A DNA stretch of 64,000 bases from Pseudodesulfovibrio sp. (GCA_016342345.1 JAEINO010000005.1:1-64000), one strand, 5' to 3'; numbered from the stretch's first letter, positions 35,294 to 44,842 are shown. Notes: a model not told the origin generated them from the letters alone. Translations and numbers: made by a program.

Positions 35294-36193
35294 TCAGCTT
35301 GATGAAATGATCCGGGCGATCTCGTAGAAAACTTCCTGTTCCCTTACGATACCGATATCCTTACCGTTCCCTTGCACCACCATACGTCTTGCAGGCAGTG
35401 TCACCATTGCGTTCGCAACTTCCATGAGATTTGCTTTCGCGTCGATTTCAGGAACCGATTGGGTCATGAACTCCCGTACCGATTTGGTCATGATTTCTTT
35501 TACGCGAGTAGTGAATAACCCCTGCCAGAACATGGCTGAATATTGCAGACTGTCGGCCATTGATGGCTTGGGAGCAGACATATATTCCGGCCTGACCCCA
35601 TTTATGAGATTAAGTGGATTCAATATGCCTGCAACGCTGCCATCGGAATTGGTAATGACTACCGATCGATGTCCAGTGTCCATGAGCCTGTCTGTAGCAA
35701 CGAGTTCGCGCATGGCTTTTTCCAACGCATCAATGGCGTCATGAACAGTGCTATCAATGGAAATCATGGTATAATCATCCAGGGGAATCATGATGTCCTT
35801 TGCAAGCTTCTCCTCGTATGGAATCTTGGTAGCATACGCGTGAGCGTCCTGAATTTTGGTCGCCAAAAGATCAATGTCACAGGGTTTTGCGAGGTAATCA
35901 TACGCCCCGGTTTCATAAGCCTTTCTGGCACCGGGAATGTCCCCGTGCCCGGTCAGCATTATTACCGGAATATCAGGCGTTTGTGCCTTGATCTGTTTCA
36001 AGACATCATGCCCGTCCATTCCACTCATTTTAACGTCCAGAATAACAACGTCAGGCTTCTCAGCCATTTTTTCCAAAGCTTCCTCACCACTTGCAGCCAG
36101 GATTGTTTCAAATCCCCTGCGCGACAATATTTTTGCAGTAGTGGTACGGAACCGTTCCTCATCGTCGACCATGAGGATCTTGACTTTAACCAT
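35294..36193 (-). CDS. Receiver protein with CBS-domain pair
   Basis: 299 residues from the ATG at 36193 behind AAGGAGGTTGATA. Receiver 1-120 with VDDEE, D53 (ILDVKMSG), LTGHGD and KPCD; two CBS-like motifs follow (about 135-205 with TMISIDSTVHDAIDALE and HRSVVITNSDGSVAGIL; about 235-295 with REFMTQSVPEIDAKANLMEV and RRMVVQG). CBS pairs bind adenosine nucleotides, so the protein could join phosphorylation with cell energy state. It lies directly upstream of the transporter. Confidence 0.87.
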   Translation of the reverse strand: MVKVKILMVDDEERFRTTTAKILSRRGFETILAASGEEALEKMAEKPDVVILDVKMSGMDGHDVLKQIKAQTPDIPVIMLTGHGDIPGARKAYETGAYDYLAKPCDIDLLATKIQDAHAYATKIPYEEKLAKDIMIPLDDYTMISIDSTVHDAIDALEKAMRELVATDRLMDTGHRSVVITNSDGSVAGILNPLNLINGVRPEYMSAPKPSMADSLQYSAMFWQGLFTTRVKEIMTKSVREFMTQSVPEIDAKANLMEVANAMVTLPARRMVVQGNGKDIGIVREQEVFYEIARIISSS

Positions 36194-36228
36194 TATCAAC
36201 CTCCTTGATGTTCCAACGCATTTCAATT

Positions 36229-36651
36229 TCATCTCTCGACCGCATCAGCCATGCGGGCGGAAAGAATTTTTTGCTTGTGCAAAATCACCTTCTCAAAAGC
36301 CTCTTCCGCTTTTCTGAGAAAATCCTTCATGCTCACCGGCTTGATAAGAAAATCCAAAGCCCCGAGCTTGAGTCCCTCAACAGCGGATTCCGTGGTCGCG
36401 TGTCCCGTGAGGATGACAACCTCGATCAACGGATGATTCTTTTTAATGCACTGCAACGTTTCCATTCCGTCCATGCCGGGCATCTTTATATCGAGAAATA
36501 TTACGTGCACTTCTTCGGTTTTCAACAATTCGAGAGCCTCTTTACCGGACGTTGACGTGAGCACATCAATGCCGAGTTTATCGAATAATTTTTTTGTGGT
36601 GCTGAGCAAACGCTCTTCATCATCTACAAGCATTATCTTCATTTGTTCCAT
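36229..36651 (-). CDS. Response regulator, receiver with C-terminal helix
   Basis: 140 residues; VDDEE pocket, D54 in IFLDIKMPG, LTGHATTES, IKPVS switch, and a 25-residue Lys-rich helix at the end. First gene of the minus-strand operon. A near-perfect sigma-54 promoter lies 117 nt upstream (36768-36783). Confidence 0.88.
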   Translation of the reverse strand: MEQMKIMLVDDEERLLSTTKKLFDKLGIDVLTSTSGKEALELLKTEEVHVIFLDIKMPGMDGMETLQCIKKNHPLIEVVILTGHATTESAVEGLKLGALDFLIKPVSMKDFLRKAEEAFEKVILHKQKILSARMADAVER

Positions 36652-36767
36652 GGCTCTCTCGCATTGTGGCTAACGTTTTCTTAAGGACCAAGCTCACTCA
36701 TTTAAAATTCATGGTTTCGCCTTTTCTGCAGCTTCGCCAAAGTTTCTTGAGCTTTCATGCAAATCTT

Positions 36768-36783
36768 AGCAACTGGCGTGCCA
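36768..36783 (-). promoter_or_regulatory. Sigma-54 promoter of the eleven-gene operon
   Basis: On the minus strand TGGCACGCCAGTTGCT, an exact match to the consensus TGGCAC-N5-TTGCW with GG-N10-GC spacing. The predicted start is about 105 nt before the first start codon (36651). Confidence 0.85.
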
Positions 36784-37140
36784 ATCATAACTTTCTTATT
36801 TTAATGGATATAATCTTGCAATATAGGGTATTGCCAGATAACTTTTACGTGTATCGAAAGGAATCTGGCCCATCATGCGAAAATCATACGAAAATAAACA
36901 GGCAGCTTAAAAATCGAAAGACTTGAAGCTTTCAGAAACACCAATTTTATGCAGTCAGTACTCACTTGTATTATTGACTTTTTGAGAACTTCATGAGCAT
37001 AAAATACATGAATCCCCGAATAGATTGGTCCACCCAGCAGAAAACGAAACTCCAATTGAACGCATTATTCAAAAAAGACATGATTAAAATGCAGGAATTC
37101 TAACAGAACAAAAAAACTCAATCCCTGTTTTCAAAATCCC

Positions 37141-37156
37141 GGCACAGTTTATGCTG
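37141..37156 (+). promoter_or_regulatory. Sigma-54 promoter of the 1011-residue gene
   Basis: CGGCACAGTTTATGCT: GG (37142-37143) and GC (37154-37155) separated by exactly 10 nt; the -24 block GGCAC is perfect and the -12 block reads ATGC. It lies 42 nt before the start codon. Confidence 0.7.
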
Positions 37157-37197
37157 TAGCCATTGATCACGCCACAAAAAAGAAAGAAGAGGTCGCC

Positions 37198-40100
37198 TTG
37201 CCAAAACATCATCTTTACTACGATAAAAACGATTACAAACTTATTGAAATACTTAATGATGTTTTGACAAGAAAGCTGGACCACTCCCACTTCAAAACAC
37301 TTCTGACGCCATATCTCAGACCCCATGGAATCAAGGAACTGGCTGCATCCAGAAGAATTCGTATTGCGTATGCAATCATGCACCTGCTCAGTTCGCTCAC
37401 ATCCGATCAGGCATCAGAACGAATCAAGGCTCTCGTGGCTTTGCGCGACGATGTGCTGACTGCCGCGCGCAGCAACATGCGCAATAATCGCGCCCGCGTG
37501 TTGATTCAAATCATCAAGGAACTCATTCGTGCAAAAGGAAACAGCAGAGCGCAACTCGAATTGGCTCATGACTTCCGCACTGCGGCCTTGGGAAAAACCA
37601 TTTTCCTACGAGAACAGCTCAAAAAATACCATCTCCTCGAAATGCCCGAAGAATGGAACCAGGTCGCTTTCGATGACAGAGTGCATGACGCCAACAGCAA
37701 GGGGCGAAAATCCGCCACCCACCTCATCATGGACGCTTGGGTCAAAGGCATCCGAAATTTAACGGTTGTCTATTATGATATATTGGAGCCGACTGTAGCC
37801 AAGGAGTTGTTTGCCGCAGCCAGAATTTTAGGAATAAGAGTACGAATCGGCATTGAATACCGAGCACAATTCCGTGGGAAATATGTTAAAATTGTCTGGA
37901 ACCCAGGTGCACTACAAGACGATTCTGACATCCGTGGTTTTTTCCAAAGAGATGCCGTTATGGAGTTGATGGCCCAAGGCAAAGAGGTTCAGGAATACAG
38001 AACAAAATATGTTGAAGCTGTCACAAATGAATTCAATGATGTCCATCGCAAATCAATTTTTCTGGAGTTTGGCGTGCAGTTGCCGCCCATCAAATACTGT
38101 GACGTTGCTCGGACGGTTGGGACCGGCCAGCCATCCCTTTTGCATCTCGGCAAACATATCCATGAGATTGCGCTCCCTCTATTCAAGGATCGAGTCGCCA
38201 TACTTGGAGAAGATTATTCTACGGCAGACTATGACGGAATGGCATCCATTGCGATGCAAGTGGAATCATTGGATTCACTTGATGCAGACACTTTTATCGC
38301 ACGTTATCTCGTGCCAGAAGAAAACCCCGGAATTCATGATCCTGATATTCCTGGCAATGATTCAAACAAGCCAAACCTGCTTCAACTGACACCGTCAGAA
38401 CTGACAACTCGTCTTCGCAGCGCATACCACACGAGTCGACTGACACTCAATCTTGCCGATCTCAAATTGGAAGATGCGGTTGAAATTCTTTATGATTGCA
38501 ACGGCAGAATCACTCACTTCGAAATGTTCAATCTCAAAACCATGACAGATGGTCAGGTCCATCGACGCAAACCTCTCAGTCTGCTGCAACAGGCCATCAA
38601 CGAACAAAATGCCGTTGCACTCAAGCGAATGATCCGCAACTGCATTGAACACGTAAGCCAATCCGACACTCCTGACACAATAGATAGAACGGAAAAACTA
38701 TCTGAAATATTAAATAATTTTGATATTTTAAGAAACAACTACAAAAGAACTACACTCAAAACAAAAATCGGAAGCGGTTCCACGGGACAATCCACCAGAA
38801 CCCATGGCATGGGGTTTGTCGTTGTAGAAACACTTCCCGTGAGGGAACAAAGACAAATCCGCAACCGGCCTTCGGGATATTGTCTTCCTGTTTCGGCCAG
38901 TGCCACTCAAACAGTAGAATTCATTCCTCCACCAAAAAAAACCGGCATTATCAATACTATAGTGCAACGCGCAAGTCGATTGCCAGGGCTGCGTGTTCTT
39001 TTTTGCCAGAAAATAAACTGTTGGCGTATCGCCGGATTCAATGTCGAAGACGAATCTTGCGGCAATGTGATCACATTGGGAGGCGTGAATCGAGATGCCG
39101 CCAATGAACTGAGTCTTTACACAGAGTATAAGACGGACCAACAACGTCCTTCTCTGGAATACCTTAATAGCACCATGAAAAACTTCCTCAAGGTATTGAT
39201 CGGATTCATCCCTGCATTTCTCACTTTCTACCTGACTAAAGACTGGTGGGTTTTGGCATACCTCGGTGGTATTATATGGTTTTCAATTACAGGCCTCAGA
39301 AATATCATCCAATCCGTACTCGGAGGAGGAGGCCTGCACCGCTCCCCGTATTTGCGATGGAATGATTACGTCAGTTGGGACAGAATTTCAGATTCCCTTC
39401 TTTACACAGGCTTTTCGGTTCCCTTGCTCGACTGGTTATGCAAATCTGTATTTCTTGATCAGGGATTCGACATCAACACCGGAACAAATCCGATACTGTT
39501 GTATACCATCATGGCCATAACAAACGGTATATACATCTCAAGCCACAATCTCTTCAGAGGACTTCCCAAAAAAGTAGCCTTTGGGAACTTTTTCCGAAGT
39601 GCATCATCCATCCCCATTGCCATCGTCTTCAACTTTGGCATCAGTATGATTCTGGGATTCTTTGAAGTTTCAGGCATAAATGGCATCCTGCAACTTTGGG
39701 CCGCCGTCATTTCAAAACTTGCCTCGGACTGCGTTGCCGGAGTCATTGAAGGGCTCGTTGATCGAAGTGATAATATTGCCATGCGTCACTGGGATTACTC
39801 GGAAAAAATGAAACAGGTATTCGAGACTTTTTCTCATCTCGAAATATTATTCCCGAACAAGGACATGCTCAAGACCTTGAATGAACCAGGGAAATTCATC
39901 GAGATGTCTCAGGAAGCCAGAACAAATTACGTCCCCATCATTATCGCCAATGCATTGGATTTACTCTATATAAAGATGTACCAACCACGAGCAACAGAAG
40001 CACTTCGACAAGCTATAACAAGCATGACCAAGGATGAACGCGAAGTTTTTCTGGCATCGCAACGCATTCTGGCTGAAGAAAAGGAAGTCGCTCGCCTCTT

Positions 40101-40233
40101 CGTGGACGGGCTCGTTGGTCGAGAATTTTCCAAGGCCCTTTCCTTCTATTTGCTCAGGCATCGGACATACCTGATACAAATTGAAAAAATGGTTTCGACT
40201 ATTCAGCAACGTCAAGACAGAAAGCTTGCCTAG
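37198..40233 (+). CDS. 1011-residue membrane protein of unrecognised family
   Basis: Starts at a TTG with AAGAGG upstream; the next in-frame Met is 59 codons later. About 1-560 is soluble and mainly helical, with a compact segment IRVRIGIEYRAQFRGKYVKI near 215-235; 560-660 is basic and includes FCQKINCWRIAGF. Hydrophobic segments fall at about 664-705, 738-752, 763-782, 805-825 and 829-850, followed by a 160-residue soluble C-terminus rich in charged helices. I do not recognise the family. It has its own sigma-54 promoter and is divergent from the signalling/transport operon, so it probably belongs to the same regulon. Confidence 0.8.
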   Translation: MPKHHLYYDKNDYKLIEILNDVLTRKLDHSHFKTLLTPYLRPHGIKELAASRRIRIAYAIMHLLSSLTSDQASERIKALVALRDDVLTAARSNMRNNRARVLIQIIKELIRAKGNSRAQLELAHDFRTAALGKTIFLREQLKKYHLLEMPEEWNQVAFDDRVHDANSKGRKSATHLIMDAWVKGIRNLTVVYYDILEPTVAKELFAAARILGIRVRIGIEYRAQFRGKYVKIVWNPGALQDDSDIRGFFQRDAVMELMAQGKEVQEYRTKYVEAVTNEFNDVHRKSIFLEFGVQLPPIKYCDVARTVGTGQPSLLHLGKHIHEIALPLFKDRVAILGEDYSTADYDGMASIAMQVESLDSLDADTFIARYLVPEENPGIHDPDIPGNDSNKPNLLQLTPSELTTRLRSAYHTSRLTLNLADLKLEDAVEILYDCNGRITHFEMFNLKTMTDGQVHRRKPLSLLQQAINEQNAVALKRMIRNCIEHVSQSDTPDTIDRTEKLSEILNNFDILRNNYKRTTLKTKIGSGSTGQSTRTHGMGFVVVETLPVREQRQIRNRPSGYCLPVSASATQTVEFIPPPKKTGIINTIVQRASRLPGLRVLFCQKINCWRIAGFNVEDESCGNVITLGGVNRDAANELSLYTEYKTDQQRPSLEYLNSTMKNFLKVLIGFIPAFLTFYLTKDWWVLAYLGGIIWFSITGLRNIIQSVLGGGGLHRSPYLRWNDYVSWDRISDSLLYTGFSVPLLDWLCKSVFLDQGFDINTGTNPILLYTIMAITNGIYISSHNLFRGLPKKVAFGNFFRSASSIPIAIVFNFGISMILGFFEVSGINGILQLWAAVISKLASDCVAGVIEGLVDRSDNIAMRHWDYSEKMKQVFETFSHLEILFPNKDMLKTLNEPGKFIEMSQEARTNYVPIIIANALDLLYIKMYQPRATEALRQAITSMTKDEREVFLASQRILAEEKEVARLFVDGLVGREFSKALSFYLLRHRTYLIQIEKMVSTIQQRQDRKLA

Positions 40234-40322
40234 AACTTTCAGGCGCACCATTGGTGGAGTGATCTGAAGAGCATTGCTATCGCACAGGTGATCACCGGTT
40301 TGCTCTTTACACAACGACTCAC

Positions 40323-41999
40323 TCAGGAACGGATGCCAGGCAGGTGTATGGTAAAAACCGACCCCTTGCCCTTTTTGCTTTCCACCGTAAGCTCTCCGCC
40401 AAGTGAATCAATGATGCTATGGCAAACCGAGAGTCCCAATCCAGTACCCTGCCCAGGGCTCTTGGTTGAGAAAAACGGAAGAAATATTTTTTCCAGGTTG
40501 GCCGAATTGATACCTGTACCATTGTCGGAAACCTTGATGACCGCGTTCCCGTGCTCATCAACGTCTCCGTTCACGCAGACCTCTCCCCCCTCAGACCCGT
40601 GCCGTTCAATTACGGCATGAATGGCGTTGTTCAGGAGGTTGACCATAACCTGCTGTAATTGCCCAGGATCAACTTCAATATCAGGAGTTTCTGGCTCGAC
40701 GTCACAACGCATGGATATACCGTGAACCTTGGCCTTCTTATCTACCAAAGCACCAACTTCTGACAAATAGGAAGCCAGCGCAACTGTTTGAAGTTCAGGA
40801 GCCTTGGCCCTTCCGAAACTAAGAATTTCTCTGGTTATACCGGCACATCGATCAATTTGCAGCTTAAGTTGGTCTGTAATTTCAATGACTTCATCTCTGG
40901 CAGCAGGATCTCCTCCATCAGCAAGCGAATCCTCCAGGACCAAATCCAACAAAGCCAGATCACTTTTCATGATTTGAAGCGGATTATTTATTTCATGTGC
41001 GAACCCTGCAGACATCTCTCCAAGCTCCGCAAGGCGGGCCGCCCGCATAAGTTGGCTTTCAAGCAACTGCACGGCACTTGCCTGACTTTGAAGCGTCTCG
41101 CAAATTCGTCGACTGACAATGAGTGCAAGGACAACAATGAGTGCTCCACCGCTGATCAATATCAGGAGAATCGTATATCCGGCCATGGTTGTAGAGCGAA
41201 AGGCGTCTTCCCGCTTTTGCCTGACAATAAGACGCCATTCCCCGTCATTCATCAAGGCAGACGCAAAAAGGAAATCAACACCGTTATCCTCCCCCATGAA
41301 CGTCATAATACTTTTGGTTTGCACCGGGTATGCATACGAGTCCGACTCAAGAAGCTCTCCGCCAGAACGACGTTCGGTCTGAAAATGTGCACCGGAATCA
41401 AGAATGTAGGCCTCGCCAGTATCCCCTATATTTACTCTTTCAACAAGTTTTCTGAAAACACTGGAATTGATTGTCGCCCTGAGCACCCAGGATTTTCCAC
41501 CAATACGTCGCGAAATCGCCACCACAAAATGTGGAACATTGCGATACCCAAGAAAGACATCACTAACATAGTATCCGTGTTTCAACGCTCGACGATACCA
41601 AAAAGCGTCACCATAGTTTTTCCCTGCCAATTCATATTCTCCGACATATGAAACCTGCACCCCATCTGGTGCTATAAGACCAATATCATTGAAGACATTT
41701 TCAGAGGCTTGTAGCATCAGTGTAATCGCCTTGTGACCCGATTGACGCGTCAACTGCTCAGATGGAATAATATCAAGATATGTTTCAAGGTCTGCCCTTC
41801 GCTCCTGAAGAAAAGAGGCTATCATGTCCCTATGATCTACTGCCGACTGCTGAATGGCACTAACAGCCAATCTTTCTGTCGTGTTCGAATAGGAATAATA
41901 TCCCATGGTGACAGCCAGCAACAATGGAATAGCCGGAACAGCAATCATGGACACAAGAAGCAATTTATGAACTCCGCGATACAACTCTTCTTTCTTCAT
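40323..41999 (-). CDS. Histidine kinase with dCache-type sensor domain (second paralogue)
   Basis: 558 residues from the ATG at 41999 behind AGAGGGTGTC; the longer frame to 42119 would overlap the sigma-54 promoter. TM1 at about 15-33, periplasmic Cache domain with DIGLIAPDGVQVSYVG, YYVSDVFLGYRNVPHF and LRATINSSVF, TM2 near 290-310, then H-box GEMSAGFAHEINNPLQ and HATPase motifs NLLNNAIHAV, DNGTGI, GQGTGLGLSV. The sensor domain matches the kinase at 27802. It is transcribed from its own sigma-54 promoter (42115-42130). Confidence 0.9.
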   Translation of the reverse strand: MKKEELYRGVHKLLLVSMIAVPAIPLLLAVTMGYYSYSNTTERLAVSAIQQSAVDHRDMIASFLQERRADLETYLDIIPSEQLTRQSGHKAITLMLQASENVFNDIGLIAPDGVQVSYVGEYELAGKNYGDAFWYRRALKHGYYVSDVFLGYRNVPHFVVAISRRIGGKSWVLRATINSSVFRKLVERVNIGDTGEAYILDSGAHFQTERRSGGELLESDSYAYPVQTKSIMTFMGEDNGVDFLFASALMNDGEWRLIVRQKREDAFRSTTMAGYTILLILISGGALIVVLALIVSRRICETLQSQASAVQLLESQLMRAARLAELGEMSAGFAHEINNPLQIMKSDLALLDLVLEDSLADGGDPAARDEVIEITDQLKLQIDRCAGITREILSFGRAKAPELQTVALASYLSEVGALVDKKAKVHGISMRCDVEPETPDIEVDPGQLQQVMVNLLNNAIHAVIERHGSEGGEVCVNGDVDEHGNAVIKVSDNGTGINSANLEKIFLPFFSTKSPGQGTGLGLSVCHSIIDSLGGELTVESKKGKGSVFTIHLPGIRS

Positions 42000-42114
42000 G
42001 ACACCCTCTTGCGCGATACTTGCTAAATAGCTTTTTAAATTAATCCATAATTTCAGGATAATACCAATATCTTGCAACAAACTCATACTGCTCAACGCGG
42101 CACAACCCCTATTT

Positions 42115-42130
42115 AGCAAACCTTATGCCA
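42115..42130 (-). promoter_or_regulatory. Sigma-54 promoter of the 40323-41999 kinase
   Basis: On the minus strand TGGCATAAGGTTTGCT: GG and GC exactly 10 nt apart, with perfect TTGCT at -12. It lies 116 nt upstream of the kinase start codon. Confidence 0.8.
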
Positions 42131-42138
42131 GAAATGTG

Positions 42139-42166
42139 TTGACAAGAAAGCTCGTGGGGACATAAC
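42139..42166 (+). promoter_or_regulatory. Sigma-70-like promoter of the AAA+ activator gene
   Basis: TTGACA (42139-42144), 16-nt spacer, CATAAC (42161-42166). About 70 nt before the start codon. No -24/-12 element was seen on this strand. Confidence 0.5.
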
Positions 42167-42233
42167 GGCAAAGGTATAGTGTCATTTCATGTAATCATGG
42201 CAACCACAAACACCTTGGCTCTAAGAGGACAGC

Positions 42234-44780
42234 ATGCCTGAAATTCATAGAGAAAATACTCCCTGGAAAAAAAGGTTCATTTTATTTTTCCCCGCCATGT
42301 CAAGAAAATTGGGACTCCGGGGAAAATTACTGCTTGCTCTTTTGCCCTCCATTGTGGGGATACTTCTTGTCGCCGGATATGCCTCGCACAGGGTGTCCGA
42401 AGAATTCGTTGATATCGCGCTTGCACGCACTGCCAAAATGCACACTTTGGCCATCGTCCATGAAGTGGAGCAATACATGAAAGGATGCAAAGCCGACCTG
42501 CTTTTCTTCGCCCACGAGGATATGCGGTCGGAATCGCTTCGCTCTGCGCTGAAAAACAAACTGCAATCCGGCGGTAATTCCTATTTTGAAATGGCATACC
42601 TCCCAGCGACAGGCGGAAAACCTGTTGTTCTGGTACAACGAAATGGGAAAATCCATGAAATCAGCGTCACCGACTATGGCAGAATACAACCGAATCCTCT
42701 TCTTGAACTTGACAGAATAAAAGACCTCAAAAAAGGTGAAGTGCTCCCTTCCCAGGTTTTGGAAGTGACCTATCCCCTGCCAACGGAACAAGCATCAAAC
42801 CTTCACATCCGCACACATGTCATCCGGTTTTATACATATTTCCCAGGCAACAACGATACTCCTCCAGGCATTCTCTTTCTTTCCATCCAAGCATCCCAAA
42901 TTCGCAACATACTGTCCCTGTATAACTCAGAACTATCGCCATTATGGGCTTTTCCCAGAAGCGACGAACTCCGGTTCAGCTATCTTCTGGACAAAACTGG
43001 CTGGATTCTTTTTCAATCAGAGGACTACGAAGACAAGAACAAGGAACTAACTACGTTCCTCGCCCGAAAAGACTATTACGGCACACTGGGCAGACAAGGA
43101 CAACCTGCGGCCTTCAGACCCAATGAAAATCACACCCGGTACTGGAAAGCCTTCAAAGAAATAACAAATAATAGAAGCGGCTTGGAAAAAATTGCTGAAA
43201 ACAATTCCTCTGGATCGTCCGTAAAATCATTCCTTTTTTCCTATTCTCCCATCAAATTCCAGAGCACGCCCTCTGGCGACCCGTTGATTTACGGAGGCAT
43301 CGTTTTCGTGGACCGAAGTCAGCTTCCCATCATTGCTGGATACAAATTTTTTGACGTAATGCTCCTTGTCACAGTCGGGTCCATCACCCTGATTTCCATT
43401 CTTATATTCTGGTTCGGAAGGATTCTGACCAAGCCCATCCGAATCCTCGCAACAAGAATGAACGATCTGACGACACTGGACGCTCTGGAGGAAATCGACC
43501 TTCCTTACAGCGGATTCGACATAGACATGCTCCAACGAGCCATCAACAATATCATAAGACGTGTCAAAAAGCAGGTCGTTGAAATCATGGCAAAGGACGA
43601 GGCCATTTTCAATGTCAACAAACGAGAACAGATTCCTCTCACACGCGAATTGGAAATTCTCGCCGAAGGTGAACTGAGTCTCATTCCCGAGATAATAGGA
43701 CAAGGCTCCGTCATATCTAGCCTGAAAACCAGCATCCTGAAAGCGGCTCAAGCCAATGTGGATGTCCTCGTTTCCGGCGAAACAGGCACAGGCAAGCAAC
43801 TAGTGGCTGAAGCGATTCACAACCACGGCAATCGAAAGGGTCAGCCCTTTGTTTCCATCAACTGCGGTGCTTTGGATGAGAACCTCCTGCTCGACGCATT
43901 ATTCGGACACGTCCAGGGCGCTTTTTCGGAAGCCAAGACAGACCGAAATGGTGCGTTCATCGAAGCCAACGGGGGTACCTTGTTTCTGGATGAAATCCAG
44001 TCAGCTTCTCCCAAGGTCCAGCAATCCCTTCTCAGAGCCATTGCATCGAGAAAAATAAAGCCACTTGGCAGCGACAGGGAACAGGATGTCAATGTCAGAA
44101 TCATCGCCGCCACCAACGTCGACATACCATCGTTGATCGAACAAAAAGTGTTTCGTGAAGACCTGTATTACAGGCTCAAGGTCATATCAATTGCAACCCC
44201 GGCTTTACGGGAACACCCGGAAAACATCCCCCTGCTCAGTATTTACTACCTCAAACAAGCCGAGCAACTGGCCGAACGAAACGGCCTCGGCCTGAGTAAG
44301 GGAGCCCTCAACAAGCTGATATCCTATCGCTGGCCCGGCAACGTCCGCGAACTGGTCAACAACATCACGAGAGCGGCAGTCATGACAGAAACCGATGTCA
44401 TCCAGGCAGAGGACATCCGGCTCGAATCTGATGCCACTTCTGGAAATGAATCCTCTATTGCTCCGGTTACTCCCCAGTCAACAACAACTGATAATGACCA
44501 AAACGAAATCGCAAAATCCATACCTGAGGGAAAACACAATGCCACGGTATCCGAAGCCTACGCACACAACGACTCCCTGCTCAATGAAAGACAAGGCACG
44601 GCTTGGCCACAAATTCGCAAGACGGGTACAGTCACACGCAAGGAATATCAGGAAATCGTCGGAGACAGACTCCCCACACGCACCGCCATATATGACCTAC
44701 AGGACTTTGTAAGACGCGGACTTCTGATCAAACAGGGAAAGGGGCCTTCCACGAGATATGAAGTCACTAAAAAGGAATGA
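42234..44780 (+). CDS. Membrane-bound sigma-54-type AAA+ activator with degenerate GAFTGA loop
   Basis: 848 residues. TM1 at about 30-48, a periplasmic sensor of some 310 residues (Cache-like), TM2 at about 367-390, HAMP, then an AAA+ domain with Walker A GETGTGKQ (about 515), Walker B GGTLFLDEI (about 580) and the arginine-bearing FREDLYYRLKV. The sigma-54-contacting L1 loop reads GAFSEA instead of GAFTGA. The C-terminus is not a Fis helix; it is a winged-helix-like segment (VTRKEYQEIVGD, TRTAIYDLQDFVRRGLL). Membrane-anchored activators with their own sensor are rare. Its surroundings suggest it controls the three nearby sigma-54 promoters, but the changed loop makes this uncertain. Confidence 0.82.
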   Translation: MPEIHRENTPWKKRFILFFPAMSRKLGLRGKLLLALLPSIVGILLVAGYASHRVSEEFVDIALARTAKMHTLAIVHEVEQYMKGCKADLLFFAHEDMRSESLRSALKNKLQSGGNSYFEMAYLPATGGKPVVLVQRNGKIHEISVTDYGRIQPNPLLELDRIKDLKKGEVLPSQVLEVTYPLPTEQASNLHIRTHVIRFYTYFPGNNDTPPGILFLSIQASQIRNILSLYNSELSPLWAFPRSDELRFSYLLDKTGWILFQSEDYEDKNKELTTFLARKDYYGTLGRQGQPAAFRPNENHTRYWKAFKEITNNRSGLEKIAENNSSGSSVKSFLFSYSPIKFQSTPSGDPLIYGGIVFVDRSQLPIIAGYKFFDVMLLVTVGSITLISILIFWFGRILTKPIRILATRMNDLTTLDALEEIDLPYSGFDIDMLQRAINNIIRRVKKQVVEIMAKDEAIFNVNKREQIPLTRELEILAEGELSLIPEIIGQGSVISSLKTSILKAAQANVDVLVSGETGTGKQLVAEAIHNHGNRKGQPFVSINCGALDENLLLDALFGHVQGAFSEAKTDRNGAFIEANGGTLFLDEIQSASPKVQQSLLRAIASRKIKPLGSDREQDVNVRIIAATNVDIPSLIEQKVFREDLYYRLKVISIATPALREHPENIPLLSIYYLKQAEQLAERNGLGLSKGALNKLISYRWPGNVRELVNNITRAAVMTETDVIQAEDIRLESDATSGNESSIAPVTPQSTTTDNDQNEIAKSIPEGKHNATVSEAYAHNDSLLNERQGTAWPQIRKTGTVTRKEYQEIVGDRLPTRTAIYDLQDFVRRGLLIKQGKGPSTRYEVTKKE

Positions 44781-44810
44781 AGCATTCTAAAGATACGACT
44801 CTCCGCATCA

Positions 44811-44842
44811 TTATAAAAAATATTAAAAAATATTTTTTATAA
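44811..44842. terminator. AT-only 14-bp hairpin
   Basis: TTATAAAAAATATT pairs exactly with AATATTTTTTATAA around an AAAA loop, 30 nt after the activator stop. It may act as a weak transcript end. Confidence 0.4.

Larger units (their letters stand above)
36652..37197. other. AT-rich divergent promoter region
   Basis: No gene. It contains the divergent sigma-54 promoters at 36768-36783 (minus) and 37141-37156 (plus). The roughly 350 bp between them would be the place for activator-binding sites, but I could not define a convincing repeated operator. Confidence 0.6.

Noticed and set aside
42000-42119. N-terminal extension of the Cache kinase
   Set aside because: It would place coding sequence over the sigma-54 promoter at 42115-42130, and ATG 41999 has a good site directly before the first membrane helix.
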